From Varroa destructor (Eukaryota; Arthropoda; Arachnida; Mesostigmata; Varroidae), in assembly GCF_002443255.2 (NCBI RefSeq), contig NW_019211455.1, positions 3,219,223-3,283,222 on the forward strand: a stretch of DNA of 64,000 bases, written 5' to 3'. The notes beneath the pieces are model-generated. The model was not told the DNA's origin, ran no database searches, and was given only the letters and a program-made list of their open reading frames with translations. This document shows, in pieces, positions 23,954-35,955 of the stretch (its first letter is position 1; each line of letters starts with the position of its first letter). The translations under genes were made by a program, and so were the position numbers.

Positions 23954-24169
23954 ACAGAAAGCGTTTTATTTTTCGTTATTATTTCGTTATTGACCTTGTG
24001 TTGTTTGTACTATCAAATAGATAGGAAGTCGCGACACCGCAATACCGTCACAAAGACTGCAGTCTGGCAATGTATATGCTCGTTTTCAATTAACCCCAAT
24101 GACACAAAGAAATTGAGAAAAATGAGATCAGTAGATTCAGATGAAGAATTTGCTTGGCTTTTGTGTTGA
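23954..24169 (+). CDS. Possible terminal exon: membrane segment plus tail
   Basis: After the acceptor ATCTCATTCTCTCATTGAAG, which has a good pyrimidine tract, the frame stays open for 71 codons to a TGA at 24167-24169. Residues about 4-20 (VLFFVIISLLTLCCLYY) would span a membrane. The following RKSRHR is a positive stop-transfer patch, and an acidic-ended tail (SVDSDEEFAWLLC) follows. This is the layout of the C-terminus of a type I membrane protein. An alternative acceptor four bases on (GACAG) would change the phase. No upstream exon or family was identified, and AT-rich DNA yields hydrophobic frames by chance. Confidence 0.3.
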   Translation, partial: TESVLFFVIISLLTLCCLYYQIDRKSRHRNTVTKTAVWQCICSFSINPNDTKKLRKMRSVDSDEEFAWLLC

Positions 24170-25588
24170 GGCTTGTTATGCAGCTTAAAGATTCATTTGA
24201 AAACTATTATTATTATGTATATTTTAATCTTGAAATTATATCATTGTTCCATCTATAAATAGACATGGGTATTTCCTTTTCTTTCACCTACCCTCGAAGG
24301 GTTATGCCAAGTAAGTCGGAAAATCTATTCCCTCCCACTACCTGTTACGTCACGGCAATTTCCACACGTACGCATAAGCTGGACAGGCTTACTGTTTAGA
24401 ATCTATGTTGTGCTGTGGAGTCGGAGCTCGCAGTTTTCTACAAAGTGGGCACGCCTATGTCTATTTACCTTAGTGCCCAACATGGTCCTATCGAAGCCTG
24501 AATAAATGGTTCGTTTACGAGAGACCGCTAGTTTGTGAACGTAAGATGAACGAACGATTTGATTTAGTAATAATAATAGTTGTAGTAGGCAATGTCTACC
24601 AGAAAACCTAAGCCAGCAGCAATTCAACGGCAGTAGCAAAAGGCAGGACAGATGCAAAAAGGCTGCGCAACACAGAGGTTCCCAGACATCCTAAAATTTC
24701 TCATGGGAAAAAGCATTTAGTAAAGCAGCGAACAAGATATTATAGCCATTGTGTTTCATTGAGAAGGTCGATTTCGTCTGGTGTCCACGTTACTCTCGAT
24801 TCGTTTTGCTTAACAGACTGCTGCTCCAACCACGGTTTCTTCTTAGAATAAAAACGAAGAATAAGACAAAACACAAGCATGGGCACTGACCCAGTGGGCT
24901 TCATGTATTTGGGAAATTTTTGAAACCTGTGTGTTCGTAAATAGCGCTTAGTAACAACAATGTGGCAGGCTATTAAAGCGTTGTAGTAACTTGAATAGAA
25001 AATTCACTGGCATATGCCTCGACCAACCTTTGTCTCGTGGGATTGAAAAAATTCACAGGAAACATGATAATTGTGCTTTTTAGTATTCAAAGTACGTTTA
25101 ATAAGCCTAATTTAGAGGTACACGCGGTTGGCAGTGAAGCGAAGTCAGGGTCCAAAATTCACGCAAAAATCTGATCATCGTTGCAGAGAGAACTAGAAGA
25201 GCCCGGAGTACTTATCCTGTCAAGATTGACTCACGATAAAGACACCTTGCCAAAATCACTGCTTGTCCGCAGCAATAATAAAAAAAAACCTGCGGGAATC
25301 GTTGTCATAGTCTCGTACGACAAGTAGAATTATGTCAACTTTTTACATGGATAGTGTTTTAATCTAATTGTTGAAACAATACAACAGTTAATGTTCCCAT
25401 AGCCGCTGTAGTGATGAGCCGATCTGATGCATAAACGTTTTTGACGCAAGAGCTTTAATCCGGGGGCAATCTGTTGACCTTTCCATTGCGGGTTGAATTA
25501 CAAATATGATCATTTATTATTATTATTTCTCTGCCCATCGTGAGACACCCCAATGAGAATGCTAAAGCATAAAAAGCATGAAACGGTA

Positions 25589-25679
25589 TCTTCTTTATTA
25601 TGAAATGACATAGATTTTGTGATTCAGTTCTTTATTATTTATGAATATAAATAAATATTTTGTCCGTTAATAAAGAAGA
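25589..25679. repeat. 12-bp inverted repeat with a dispersed motif
   Basis: TCTTCTTTATTA (25589-25600) and TAATAAAGAAGA (25668-25679) are exact complements separated by 67 AT-rich bases. The same TAATAAAGAAGA occurs again near 21375, and AATAAAGAAGA near 7925. The repeat could be the end of a short dispersed element, or a purine-rich motif recurring by chance. It contains AATAAA, so a polyadenylation-like role is also possible. Confidence 0.4.
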
Positions 25680-27027
25680 AAACTGCCCCATTTAACGTAC
25701 ACGTAGCCCGACTGTACTCAGGCCAATGTAAAAAAGAAATATATCTCTAAACGTACAGTTAATCTTAGGTAAGATAAAGCAATCTTCTTATTGCTATTTG
25801 TAATTCTCTGATGCAACCAAGTTTCTGTAAAACTAGATAATAATAATGGTAGTTAGCAAATTCACAAAAAGAAATTCTTATGAAAGGTGTACTTTTTTAG
25901 AAGTAGTTCTATTGGTGGTCTTTGTTGTACAAATGCCAACTCTCGATGACAAATATCTATAAAAGAATAATATCAATGAAGAAAAAACCTCTTGAATAAT
26001 AAGCATGGTCATTCCTAATTTTAACCCTTTCTTAACGTATACGTCCCCTGCACGAATTATATCTCGTTACCATTACTATCCGGTAACAAACTGATAAAAA
26101 CTAAGGCTAAAGGAAGAAGAATAATAATGTCAATGTGTAGCATATCTGGTCATTTAAAGAAGCTAATTATTAGTCAAGGACTAGACTTTACCATATGATG
26201 AGAATGACAAATATAGCGAATAGTACAAGTGACTGCGTTTCCTCCCGCAGCTTCAAACGTTCGAGTCCTCCGCTGCTACGTTTGCTTCTCCAGGAAGCTA
26301 GCGCTAAGAAGGTCGATGCCTTCCGAACTTCGTAACTTGTGCCAGTTACATTATATGCGTATAGATAGGACAAACTTGCGAAGAAGGACAACGTCCTGTC
26401 TAGACGTGTATCGTATAATGGCAACAACGAACATTTTTATTGTGTTCATACTGGCTATTCCGCACGTTGGGACGTCTTGTTGACCGTCAATGAAATACGG
26501 TCATTTATTGCCTTCTATGGGACTCGCACTTCGGTCACAAAGTTTCACCCTCGAACTATTCCCAATTGAGGCTTTCTCGATGGTTGTTGAAGAAAGGCGC
26601 GTACCAACACGGATCTAACATGGCATCTATGTGCATGTAATTCCACATCAGCGGTCGATGATGTGTACTTATTCGTTAAGTTTGATCGCCCAGTCGAGTT
26701 TCCCCTAACATTTGCAGTCAAAGCGGGCGTATCTTATGGTGGATGAAGAAAGCATAACAAGAATATTTTCGAAAGCTCAATCAATAGTCTCGTAGCGTCC
26801 GTAGTAATTAGGACCGTTGTAATATTATCATCTCATAATAGATTATTACCACATCAACCAACGTAGCGTCAATAACAAATAGAATGCTTCGCAAAGCCAT
26901 AAGATTTATGGGTGCAGGTATTGTTAGGGCCCTGTTTGATTAATATCCCCTATTCTAAATAACGGAAACGCAATTACTGTAGTTTACATTTATGTGTGAG
27001 ATTGGCTGTGATGAGATATAGCTAGTT

Positions 27028-27051
27028 CTTGAAATTCTGAGAAATTTCAAG
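27028..27051. repeat. Perfect 9-bp hairpin
   Basis: The arms CTTGAAATT and AATTTCAAG are exact complements around a 6-base loop. No associated gene is visible. Confidence 0.65.
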
Positions 27052-27425
27052 TCAACCCACTCCCCGCTGGTTCATACATGACCATAGACATTATCCCTGT
27101 TAGCACTGCTCGGCAGTGGCATTACTCAGGCTTGCATTCACAGCAGGACATTAAGCGTATTGCACTGACCAGCATCAATGTCGTAGAATCGCTTCCGTTG
27201 ATTCGGCCAAGGGCTAGTTATATTGAATTAATAGCGTTTGCTATACATAGCAATTTGCGTGTATATAGCTCTCTGTACAGCGTAAGGCAGGGGACGAAAA
27301 ATCCTCACAACAGAAAAGCTTCCAGGAATAGAAAAAAACCTCGCCAAAATATAAATAATAAAAGCTTGTGTACGGCCCCACTGTTTGTGTTAGCTTTCAT
27401 CGACAGTTGTGGCAGATTTTATATC

Positions 27426-27446
27426 ATATATATATATATATATATA
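27426..27446 (+). repeat. (AT)n microsatellite
   Basis: About ten uninterrupted AT units. Confidence 0.95.
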
Positions 27447-27818
27447 ACAGTAGCTATAGCTTAACGTAATATATAGGCGTATTAGAACGTGAGTTGCACG
27501 ACTAACAGCAGATCCGATCCCTATTAGACAATTGTAGGCAAGGCAAAAAAATCCGCTATTGAGCGACAATTTCCTAATCAACATGCCATTGGACGGATCA
27601 GACATAAGAGGCATGCCTGTACAATTAAGGCTTCTTTCTGGCAGGACCAGTCGAACCTCGCTTGACTTCCCCGAAGCAGCAATATAAGTAAAGTCATTTT
27701 CGACACAAGAAGTACCCGTGGACTTTTGTCCCCTCACTTGTAACAGGTACTATTCGCCCACGGACCCCCATATTATTACGACTCAACAACGGGTTCTTCT
27801 TTGTACTTATTCAACTAG

Positions 27819-27995
27819 CCCAAGTGCCCTGTAAAGCTGGACAAACGGCTCCAACGTGCTCGCGTCGCCGTCTATAATACCGCATTACCTGGTAGCTGTT
27901 GCTATCGCCTTCTACGGACCAGAAGAAAAGGTAAACTTGATTACAAATTTGATTAAGAAAGAAATTTCTAGACGAAAACTAAAAGCTGCGGCAAC
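27819..27995 (+). CDS. Possible internal exon, two alternative donors
   Basis: A pyrimidine-rich acceptor (TACTTATTCAACTAG) at 27818 is followed by a frame of 37 codons starting PKCPVKLDKRLQRARVAVYN. That frame reaches a donor AAAAG|GTAAAC at 27931. A second frame, open from 27835, ends in EISRRKLKAAA at a near-perfect donor AAC|GTAAGT at 27996, but it needs a different acceptor because of a TAA at 27832-27834. Both products are basic and protein-like; at most one is likely real. No family was recognised. Confidence 0.28.
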
Positions 27996-28189
27996 GTAAG
28001 TAGCTGAGCAATTGCGGTAAAAGTTATCGTGAAATGGTGATGGAACCACAGAATATGTCTAGTCAAAAAAAAGGTAGAAGAAAAATAGGACAGATAACAC
28101 CGAGATAAGTGAACACCCTGCACTTCAATGCAAAATCCGCTTTTTCCGCAGGTGGACTGATGTCTAAATCTTGCATAGAGTAGAAGTTA

Positions 28190-28207
28190 CCCCCCCCCCC
28201 CCCCCCC
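28190..28207 (+). repeat. C18 homopolymer
   Basis: Eighteen consecutive C (G on the minus strand) in AT-rich DNA. It is quadruplex-prone and a likely length-polymorphic or mis-sequenced site. Confidence 0.9.
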
Positions 28208-29433
28208 GACAATTGGAACTTAACAAAGCTGTGCACAATAACAGTATTTCGCTAGATTAAACGAAAAAAGTTGAGTGTACTTAGAGTTTGCTTGTTATTC
28301 AATTCGCAATGATAGGCTAGTAGTTGACCACCGTAAGTATTAACAGTTGTTATCACTCAAAACGGCTTTCACTCAAAACAAACACAAACACAACAGTTTG
28401 CTGTCTATGTACTCAAGGCGGAAAAGAATGATCAACGTCACTTTAACTTCGAGGTTCCTGAAGTGAAAGAACGGTGTGACCTCTTTTATACCTCTATATT
28501 TGACTATATTTTTGGTATTTTTTTTAATTTTGATATCATTACTACGATGGTAGATAAAAAGGATGGTTGTTTTTTGGTCCTAAGAAGTAGCGATAGGACT
28601 ATTGTTGGACACACTACATAGATGGTCTAAAATACAAATTTCTAATAAAATCCTGGGTTTAGTTATATAAAAAATACTATTTGGGTTAAAGTGGCCTAAC
28701 CGCAGACACAATTCTGATTAAATACATAGACTCCTAACAGAATAAATCTACATGAAGTAGAAGCCCAATAAGAGACCACAACTAGTGACCAGCCTCGACC
28801 TCTTACGTCAACCATTGGGATCGCAAACGTCTGTGCGTTTCAACCAAAGTGGAAGTCAATACAGATCGTAAAGGGATCATCTCTATCTGCCTGTGTCCGT
28901 AATCGCCTACGGCCCTATACCAGCAATCGAGCTTTACGTCATTTAAATATTGGATGATATTAGACAATGTCACAAGAATACTCTACAATACCATATCTAT
29001 GCTGGCACAGCCGTACTCCCTATTTCGAACTGTTTCGGCGGTCTATACGTCGACGAGGACGACTTTGCCGATGTAGAAGTAAAAACAACCGTTTTCCTTA
29101 CGCGTTTGCAGCCTTGAAGAGCACGTCATTTTGATACACGCAAGAGATATTACTATAATTATTGACAAGAGTATGGGAGCCCGTTAACATTCACATTTCA
29201 GAGTCTGTACAAACTGCTCTGACCTGTACAATCCCTGACGACTAAAGTTTTCTGATGACGTACGGACGTCCACTGAAGCTCGATGTAGAAGTGCCGTGTT
29301 TCAAGTCAGGTTTAATATCATACAACTTAGATGCATGGCGGAACATCAAAATTCGAACAAACCTTTGCCATGTTGTTCAACTTACTAAACATGCGTTCGT
29401 CCGTTATTCTTAGTAGCAGAAAATTTTTTCTAG

Positions 29434-29546
29434 AACAAAACAATGAACTCATTATAGGAGAAAAAAACACGTCCTTTTTTAAACAATAGCTGATATCTGC
29501 TCAAATTTTAAAAAAATTCTCCTATAATGAATTCGTTGTTTGTGTT
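29434..29546. repeat. Imperfect 29-bp inverted repeat (stem-loop)
   Basis: The left arm (29434-29462, containing TCATTATAGGAGAA) and the right arm (29517-29546, containing TTCTCCTATAATGA) are reverse complements over about 29 positions with roughly four mismatches; the inner 16 are almost exact. The 54-base loop is A/T-rich. The structure fits the terminal inverted repeats of a very short MITE of about 113 bp, or a transcribed hairpin. No clear target-site duplication flanks it. Confidence 0.6.
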
Positions 29547-29849
29547 AAACGAACCTACACAAAATTGTCCCTTAGTTAGTGGTCTATATTATTGTAAGTT
29601 TTCATGTAACTTGCAAAAAAATTTAAGTAAAAATTCATGGCTTTGGAAAAGAAGAATTTCAATCGCCAACAGGGTCGTTCAAATAAGCTCCAACAGTTAC
29701 CTTTTTTGGGACTTTTAGCTCCGATAGATTTTTTGTATTTGAACACCACCTTAACAAGCTTATATTCACCAATATAGCTTCACATACCGTTATTACTAAA
29801 AAGCTATTCGTTAATTGAAGAAGGAATATTTTGAAAATTGAGTAGCTGT

Positions 29850-30960
29850 CATCGGAATGAATAATGGCTACATTGAATAAACATGATCGGTAGAAATGGC
29901 ATTTTTAGTACACGCAAAAAAAATCTCCTGCTGTTGCGTAGATACGGTCCTAGACGTAACTCAGATAGTGCAAAGTCGGAATTTACATGCCTCACCCAGG
30001 CATTATGTATATCTTTTAACAGCAAATACTCTACGATGTAACGTTTAGTAGATTTTACATTGAGTCTTCTGTTTAGTACAAACCTTTCCAATAATTTTGC
30101 AAGTAAATCGGTAGAGAACTAATTGACAGCACGGCCACCAAACGGAGCGAAATAAATGTTCTCTTCGAATAAGCCTTAACGCCCTCCAGCCATGACACTG
30201 CCAAGATCGAAACACATGCTTTATTTTGGCCCTCATACTTGATGACTCATACACGATATGGTTGGTGGATCCTATGTTAGCCGATTTACGTAACGGTATA
30301 GGATGGTATTCACCAACCCACACCACAACGACACGTCCGGCTTGCTCATTGTATTCTAACTCTGTGGAGCACTGTTATCCGGGCGAACTCTAAGTCTTGC
30401 AGAGTTCCTTTCCAACAACGCCTGACGAAGTCTGCGACTATTGCTGCTATCAGTGGCGAGGGTCACAGATGCCACAAGAAAAAGCTCGTTGAAGCTTTCT
30501 GATATTAATTGGCGCCAAAAGTCTTGGTGATCTGTAGGACCGGTTTTCTTGGCCTGCGCTACTAATTTCGTTATGTTCTTCACTGTGAATGGCCGAGTTA
30601 TGATTTGCCCCAACCTGCCAATATAGCCCAGCCTTCAACGTCTTTTCAAGAACACTACGACGATAGGAGCGATTTGCCAGTGTAGTGGCTAAAATCAGTG
30701 GGCAATGCTGCATGTCTGCACGCGTAGAAAAAAAGAAGTTCGCTTCTGGAACTTAGTAGCAACTCAGTTTGTTAAATAACTTAGCAAGGTGGCAAAAGGT
30801 TCTAATTGAGCACGGGATTTTTCATAATTTGTTTCAATGGGAAGTTCGTCGAGTTCTAGTAGTCTGGCAATAAGTTGGCCTGGAAAGTAGTTCGACAAAG
30901 CTCTCAGGAAAAGCGCCTTCGCCCGCTAAATTTATGTCAGAACGCTGTGCAAGGTGTCCA
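29850..30960 (-). other. Possible decayed coding sequence, origin unclear
   Basis: Several minus-strand frames read like protein in turn. One near 30885-30760 contains LLELDELPIETNYEKS. Another at 30613-30356 contains RPFTVKNITKLVAQAKKTGP. Another near 30090-30020 contains LAKLLERFVLNRRL. The last two faintly resemble the linker and the 'K-L-L-E-R-x-V-L-N-R-L' helix of LINE reverse transcriptases. But they are about 140 codons apart, too far for that family, and no catalytic boxes follow. This could be an old retroelement copy or chance. Confidence 0.2.
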
Positions 30961-33081
30961 GACCTGTTTTGTGACTTAATCGATGACGTCACAACGTCAT
31001 TTCTCCCTAACGGGGAAATCAGAATATGGTGAAAGGATAGAAACTACAAAATTAAATGGTAATCAGAAATAGAAACCGGCTGAGTTAACTACTATAACTT
31101 CTACCTTCTTCAACAATGATATATCCAGTCTTGTGCATAACCTATGCCCCTTATTATGAAAATGCAATGGTCTAATGGCAGATATGTGATACATATATAT
31201 GTACATACTGATGGTCGGAAAAGTCTAGGGAAAAATTTTGTCCATATTGAAAGCACCCTATCATAAGTCTAGCTATACTAATACTGAAAGTACACCTACA
31301 AATGGCAAAAAAGAGTTTTGAAACGTTATATTACTTGGATTTGAAAGCCGGCCGGCTCGAACAAGCGTCAGTGCGTTTTTGACAGACCTTTTAATACATG
31401 ATATGTATATGGATCGAAGATGAAGGAATAAATGCCGACATGGGCCTCAGTTTTATGGCCAAATGGATTCTAGATCAACTATCTCCTATAACCACAGCTG
31501 TAAGAAGGCAGTTGGCAAAAAATATAACACTTTTTTTATATTAAATACGTGAAATTGTGGAAAATTATGTAGATACATTATTATGTATATTATTTGTCTT
31601 TACACCCTTGTACAGTATAGGTAGTGGAAACGAATCCAAAACGAAATGTAACAATCACATGGGTTATAGAAACACAGCATGTATATTCCTATAGAAAAGT
31701 AAAATTTTGATTGTTGAATTATAGGTGTGAGTCAATATTAAAGACCTTATTTTTACATTAAGTATACGTGTAATGAACGTATAGGTGTGGTTTAGTATTT
31801 CTCGGAGGAACGTTGTTTTATCAACGAATTGTTCCATATTTGGCCTGTTGAACCTACTGCGTCGTTTGTGTCCCCATAAATCGATGAAGACTGCAACGTG
31901 CTGCAGCTTCATGAAGTGAGAACCTCGTTGAGGCTGTATGTGTCCAAACAATTATCGGTTGTATCGGGGAAGGATTATGGTCAAGGTCGCGACGCCTTAC
32001 TACCACAGAATCAGAGAAGGATATCCAAGGTCTTGTCTCCCGAGATGCTTAACTTATTTGAAAAGCTTCGCGCTAAGTTTTACAAGGATAACAATTCTTT
32101 TCCATTGTAAGTGGATGCTGATGAATTGCTATTATCAATTTAAACCTGCTCGTCAAACATTCTTTACTGAAGCTTACCAGCACTTAAGGATAAACAGATT
32201 GGGTGAGGTAGATATTCAGCGCTTACACTTGACAAGATCATCAAGAAAAATGGCTCTTGATAAATAACATGATCTTTCTTTAGAAGTCACCACGATACTA
32301 ACGTCTCAAACCATTATAATGGTTTATAAGTTCGTATATGACAATTTTCTGATTCGTCTTCCCTAATTAACGGCGCTCTTGTGCCACCGCCTTTACGAAG
32401 GGTTCCTCTACATTGATCTCCTAATACTTTTAAGACTTCTGGCTAGGGGCTTATGGTTACTTAGCATAAAGACGATATACAATCCGATCCACAACATTGC
32501 GTGACTTGAGCTCTTTGGTACAGTTGGGCTGGCCGATCGCTTTTCTATACTGGTATATACAGTATGGTGGCGTCATTGGCTGGGTATTTCCACTGCCTTC
32601 ATCTTTAAACACGGTGGCTTCCAATAGCACATTGGCTTTCCTAATGCGCCTTTCGACATATAGAGAGAACCATGGCCAAACCGCGTAGAAAAGAACAAAC
32701 AGTATTGATCCTCATTTAACATTTTTTTTTTCTTTATAGCGAGCAATATCTACACATACTTTTGACTAAAGGTGGCAACACCGTGCTTCCGTGCCTCACT
32801 GAGGAGACAGTCTAGACATTTGTCCATAGGGTTGAGCCAGCAGTTGCTGTCAGTATAATAGAGTTGTAGTCGCGATCGATCGCAGTAGGGGGCATAGAGG
32901 TAGCTAAAATCGCCTGTCGTTCACTACCACAGATGTTGCCCCCATTCCGCCATATGTGACGGAAGAAAATTAAATACATTAAGAACTTACACCTGACGGA
33001 GCTGTTATTTGCTCTCTCTATGCAGTTGGGCCTTCTATATAATTCGAGTTTTTCGTCCGGTATCGCCGTTAGGCACGAAAC

Positions 33082-33084
<3 letters not shown>

Positions 33085-33162
<78 letters not shown>
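33085..33162 (+). repeat. Compound (TC)15(TA)24 microsatellite
   Basis: Fifteen TC units run directly into twenty-four TA units, the longest simple repeat in the window. Confidence 0.97.
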
Positions 33163-33167
<5 letters not shown>

Positions 33168-35331
33168 ATAATTTAGGTAATTTTAATAAATAATTTTAGT
33201 TGGTTTTTCTATAGCATGTGTAAGCGAGGTTTGTACAAGCAAATCTGGTAACACATGCTATTAGAATGCATTGACCGTAACTAAAATGCAAACTTCTCAA
33301 TTTTAAACAATACCTGCGCGATGCGCTAGCTGGCCTGCACAGTTTTTATGAAACCGCCTTTCCCAATACAGCGTACGGGGGATTCGCTTGACGAGCCGCA
33401 GCTTGTGTCTATTGTTGCCGTGGCCGTCGTAGACTCAGAACTAAAACGCAGTTGTTGTCCACTGGCAGAGAAGGTCCTCATACACGCTTATGCGGCGATA
33501 AAGCAGGCTTAGTATGGCGTTCCGTCGACAGACAGGGGTTCATTGGTTGGGAATAGACTGGGAGTAAGAGCAGCAGAACCTCGAAAGCTATAGTTTTGGT
33601 CCTGTTTCACATTTGCTTGGTAGTAAATGATAGAAAGGTACTGTTTACCTCAGCAGCGTGCAGTGAAGACTCACCGTCACTGATGGACATGAATACAGGG
33701 AATTACTCGACCTCCATGGGGAAGCAGTCGATAGTTGTGTCAGCACAATTGTGCCGTGCGGTCCACAGTCGGGCTGGTACTGTCCATTAGACCTCGCTTA
33801 CAGACTACTGCCGCTTTTAGACTTGACTCACTGACTGACTAATATTTGCCGTACAGGCCGCAACACTCAGTTGCTGGCTCATAGGTTATGTACACATTCA
33901 CAAACGAGGGCAGTGTGCCAAAATTGCTCGATGACCATCACAGAGTCTGGCGGCACTCTGATTTGCTAGTCAGAAGCCTCGTACCATTTAATGATGTAGG
34001 TTGCCATCGTCTTGTCGATGACGACGATTATCTAGAACCTGCCCGGACCGGCGCTCGAGTGACAAATCACAATCTTGGGTCCATCCGCCTTCGAATTTAT
34101 GTACGACAACGACGAGAAGCGTCAGTTCAATAGGACACCTTCAAGTTTCGTAGCTAGGAGTTCTGCAGTCGATACCGTGCAGTCAGGAGGCAATGAAAAG
34201 CTATTTGGGCTTGTGCTCGTTGTAAGTATACAGCTATGAGTAGTCAACGATAAGAAGAACTACTGAAGCAAACTTTGACCTGATCCATCCCTATGCTGAT
34301 AAACGGGGAAAATCGCAAACGGATAAATTAGCAGCGACAAGCGGGTAGCGGGCAAAACGCCCATAAAGAACGGTGCATCTTCCTAGAGGCGTAGAAGCAA
34401 TACGAGTTATTCAGGAAGCTTTCGTTCAGCGGTGCGAGCTAAGAGCCATTACTGAAAAAACAGTCGGGCATATCACGCGCAATCGCGCAACCAGGGTTGG
34501 CTGTATACTGAGATCCCATTGTATTGCCGCACTGAATATATAAGAAGGTACGTTTTGTATGTGATATCGTACTGTCAACAATAAGGAGACGGATCTGGGT
34601 GACACAGTGGAAATTCGTAAGCGTCCAAGATTTTACATGCTGTATATTTCTTGCCGAGTTACTTGAAGCATTGTCGTTACTTATAATTCCCCTCATTTAG
34701 CAGATTTTTTCTACTTAATTTTAAATCAGATTTATAAATTGAAACATCGTTTCCTAAGTTCAGCTAATACACGAATTTCAGCGACCAAAACGTTTTGAGT
34801 TTCCGTTTCGTTAGTGGCCCAATAGTGCATTAGTTATCTAAAGCTCTTTGCTACCTTCTACCAAAGCAACGACGATATAAATTTTTTTTTAAAAACCTAA
34901 AACAGTTGCCTTCACATACATCTGCCACTCGTAAAACCTCGTTCTGCATTATCCTTTCGACAAATTGACCTTTCTATCTTCCTTAGAACAGCTCGGATCG
35001 ATGTGTGCAACGATTATAGATTCATACCCCACATAGTATATATTCCTTATTGCTTTTTCTCGATATACCTATTTATAGCAGCAGCTCTAGCAACCAATCT
35101 GACTCTACTAGTGTACCGCAGAAAACAGCACGCCACAGTGTACCGTACGATGTAGTCATCATTCGCAAGCGTCTTGCGTTCTCTGTAAATGCTAACGATT
35201 GAGTAAACTGTTTGTCGTCATGCGTCTAATGTGGCGATGTGTAGTTTTCTCATACTACCGCAGAGATTGGCCGAGATAATAGGTCCATCTTAAAGCGTCA
35301 CTCGTTAGATACGCCACCCTTAACGGCACTA

Positions 35332-35616
35332 TCAATAGCTTCTATTCGAAAGCTCAAGTGTGACACCAACTAGATATGACTCCCTGTTGCCAAAGGTTTT
35401 CTCCAGCCCGACCGTGGATACTACTCGTATAGTCAAATTAGATAAAGCTTTGAAACCACAGTCTCCCCTGTTGGCAGGGGCATTGTCGCCATCTTGACGT
35501 GCTGGCCCACGCAAGCGGGCATCAAACGTCCTAATCGCTAGCGGCGATGCTTGATTATAGTCGGTAAAACCGCAGTCGTTTTGCACCTCTAGCACCACAC
35601 CCATACCGTTACTACA
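35332..35616 (-). CDS. Possible terminal exon, unknown protein
   Basis: From a GCGCCAG acceptor (AG at 35618-35617) the frame is open for 94 codons, beginning CSNGMGVVLEVQNDCG and ending TLELSNRSY at a TGA on 35334-35332. The codons are mixed and the product is protein-like, with two Cys-Gly-Phe segments (DCGFTD and DCGFKA) about 40 residues apart. The phase is 0, which matches the phase-0 end of the candidate exon at 36110-35956, giving a 339-bp intron. The acceptor has a poor pyrimidine tract. No domain was recognised. Confidence 0.3.
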   Translation of the reverse strand, partial: CSNGMGVVLEVQNDCGFTDYNQASPLAIRTFDARLRGPARQDGDNAPANRGDCGFKALSNLTIRVVSTVGLEKTFGNRESYLVGVTLELSNRSY

Positions 35617-35955
35617 CTGGCGCACATCTCGATCGTTGTGTTACCGAAACGATTGGAGATTAGTTTCGAGTCTCGAGAATGAAAATAGCGGGGGCCGAGA
35701 GGCGCATCAGCACTTTTACGAAGCCTAGTTGATGGGCCAATTTTGACAACGAAGTGTACCTCCTCACGTAGAAGCTACAAGGAGCTAATGTTCATTTCTA
35801 TTATGTTTTCGCAGCGGTAGCACCGACCGCTGTCGTCGCCGTTGGAGCTATACCCAAATATTAAGCTCAAGCGCCAAATGCATTGTGGTGTAGCCACTGC
35901 AATCGCCCGTTTACGAGGCCATAGAACATTGTATTAGCGCAACTGGCTGATTTAC

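Larger units (their letters stand above)
24180..27800. other. No supported gene
   Basis: AT-rich DNA with short frames only. It contains the inverted repeat at 25589-25679, a 9-bp hairpin at 27028-27051 and an AT tract at 27426-27446. The 128-codon plus frame at 27078-27464 runs into that microsatellite and is discounted. Confidence 0.45.
28210..35300. other. Non-coding, or weakly coding frames only
   Basis: The stretch holds the inverted repeat at 29434-29546 and the compound microsatellite at 33085-33162. Minus-strand frames at 30960-29850 have protein-like pieces in several frames. One, at 32106 on the plus strand, ends at a consensus donor (CATT|GTAAGT) after 66 open codons from 31898 but lacks a good acceptor. 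Another, on the minus strand, ends at donor GACG|GTGAGT (33675). None was strong enough to call. Confidence 0.4.

Noticed and set aside
27078..27464. 128-codon plus frame starting with ATG
   Set aside because: Its last part is the AT microsatellite read as Ile-Tyr, and there is no splice or domain support.
35780..35860. Strong plus-strand acceptor (TTATGTTTTCGCAG) followed by VAPTAVVAVGAIPKY and a stop
   Set aside because: It would be a 16-codon last exon with no donor partner, opposite to the better minus-strand candidates; too short to support.
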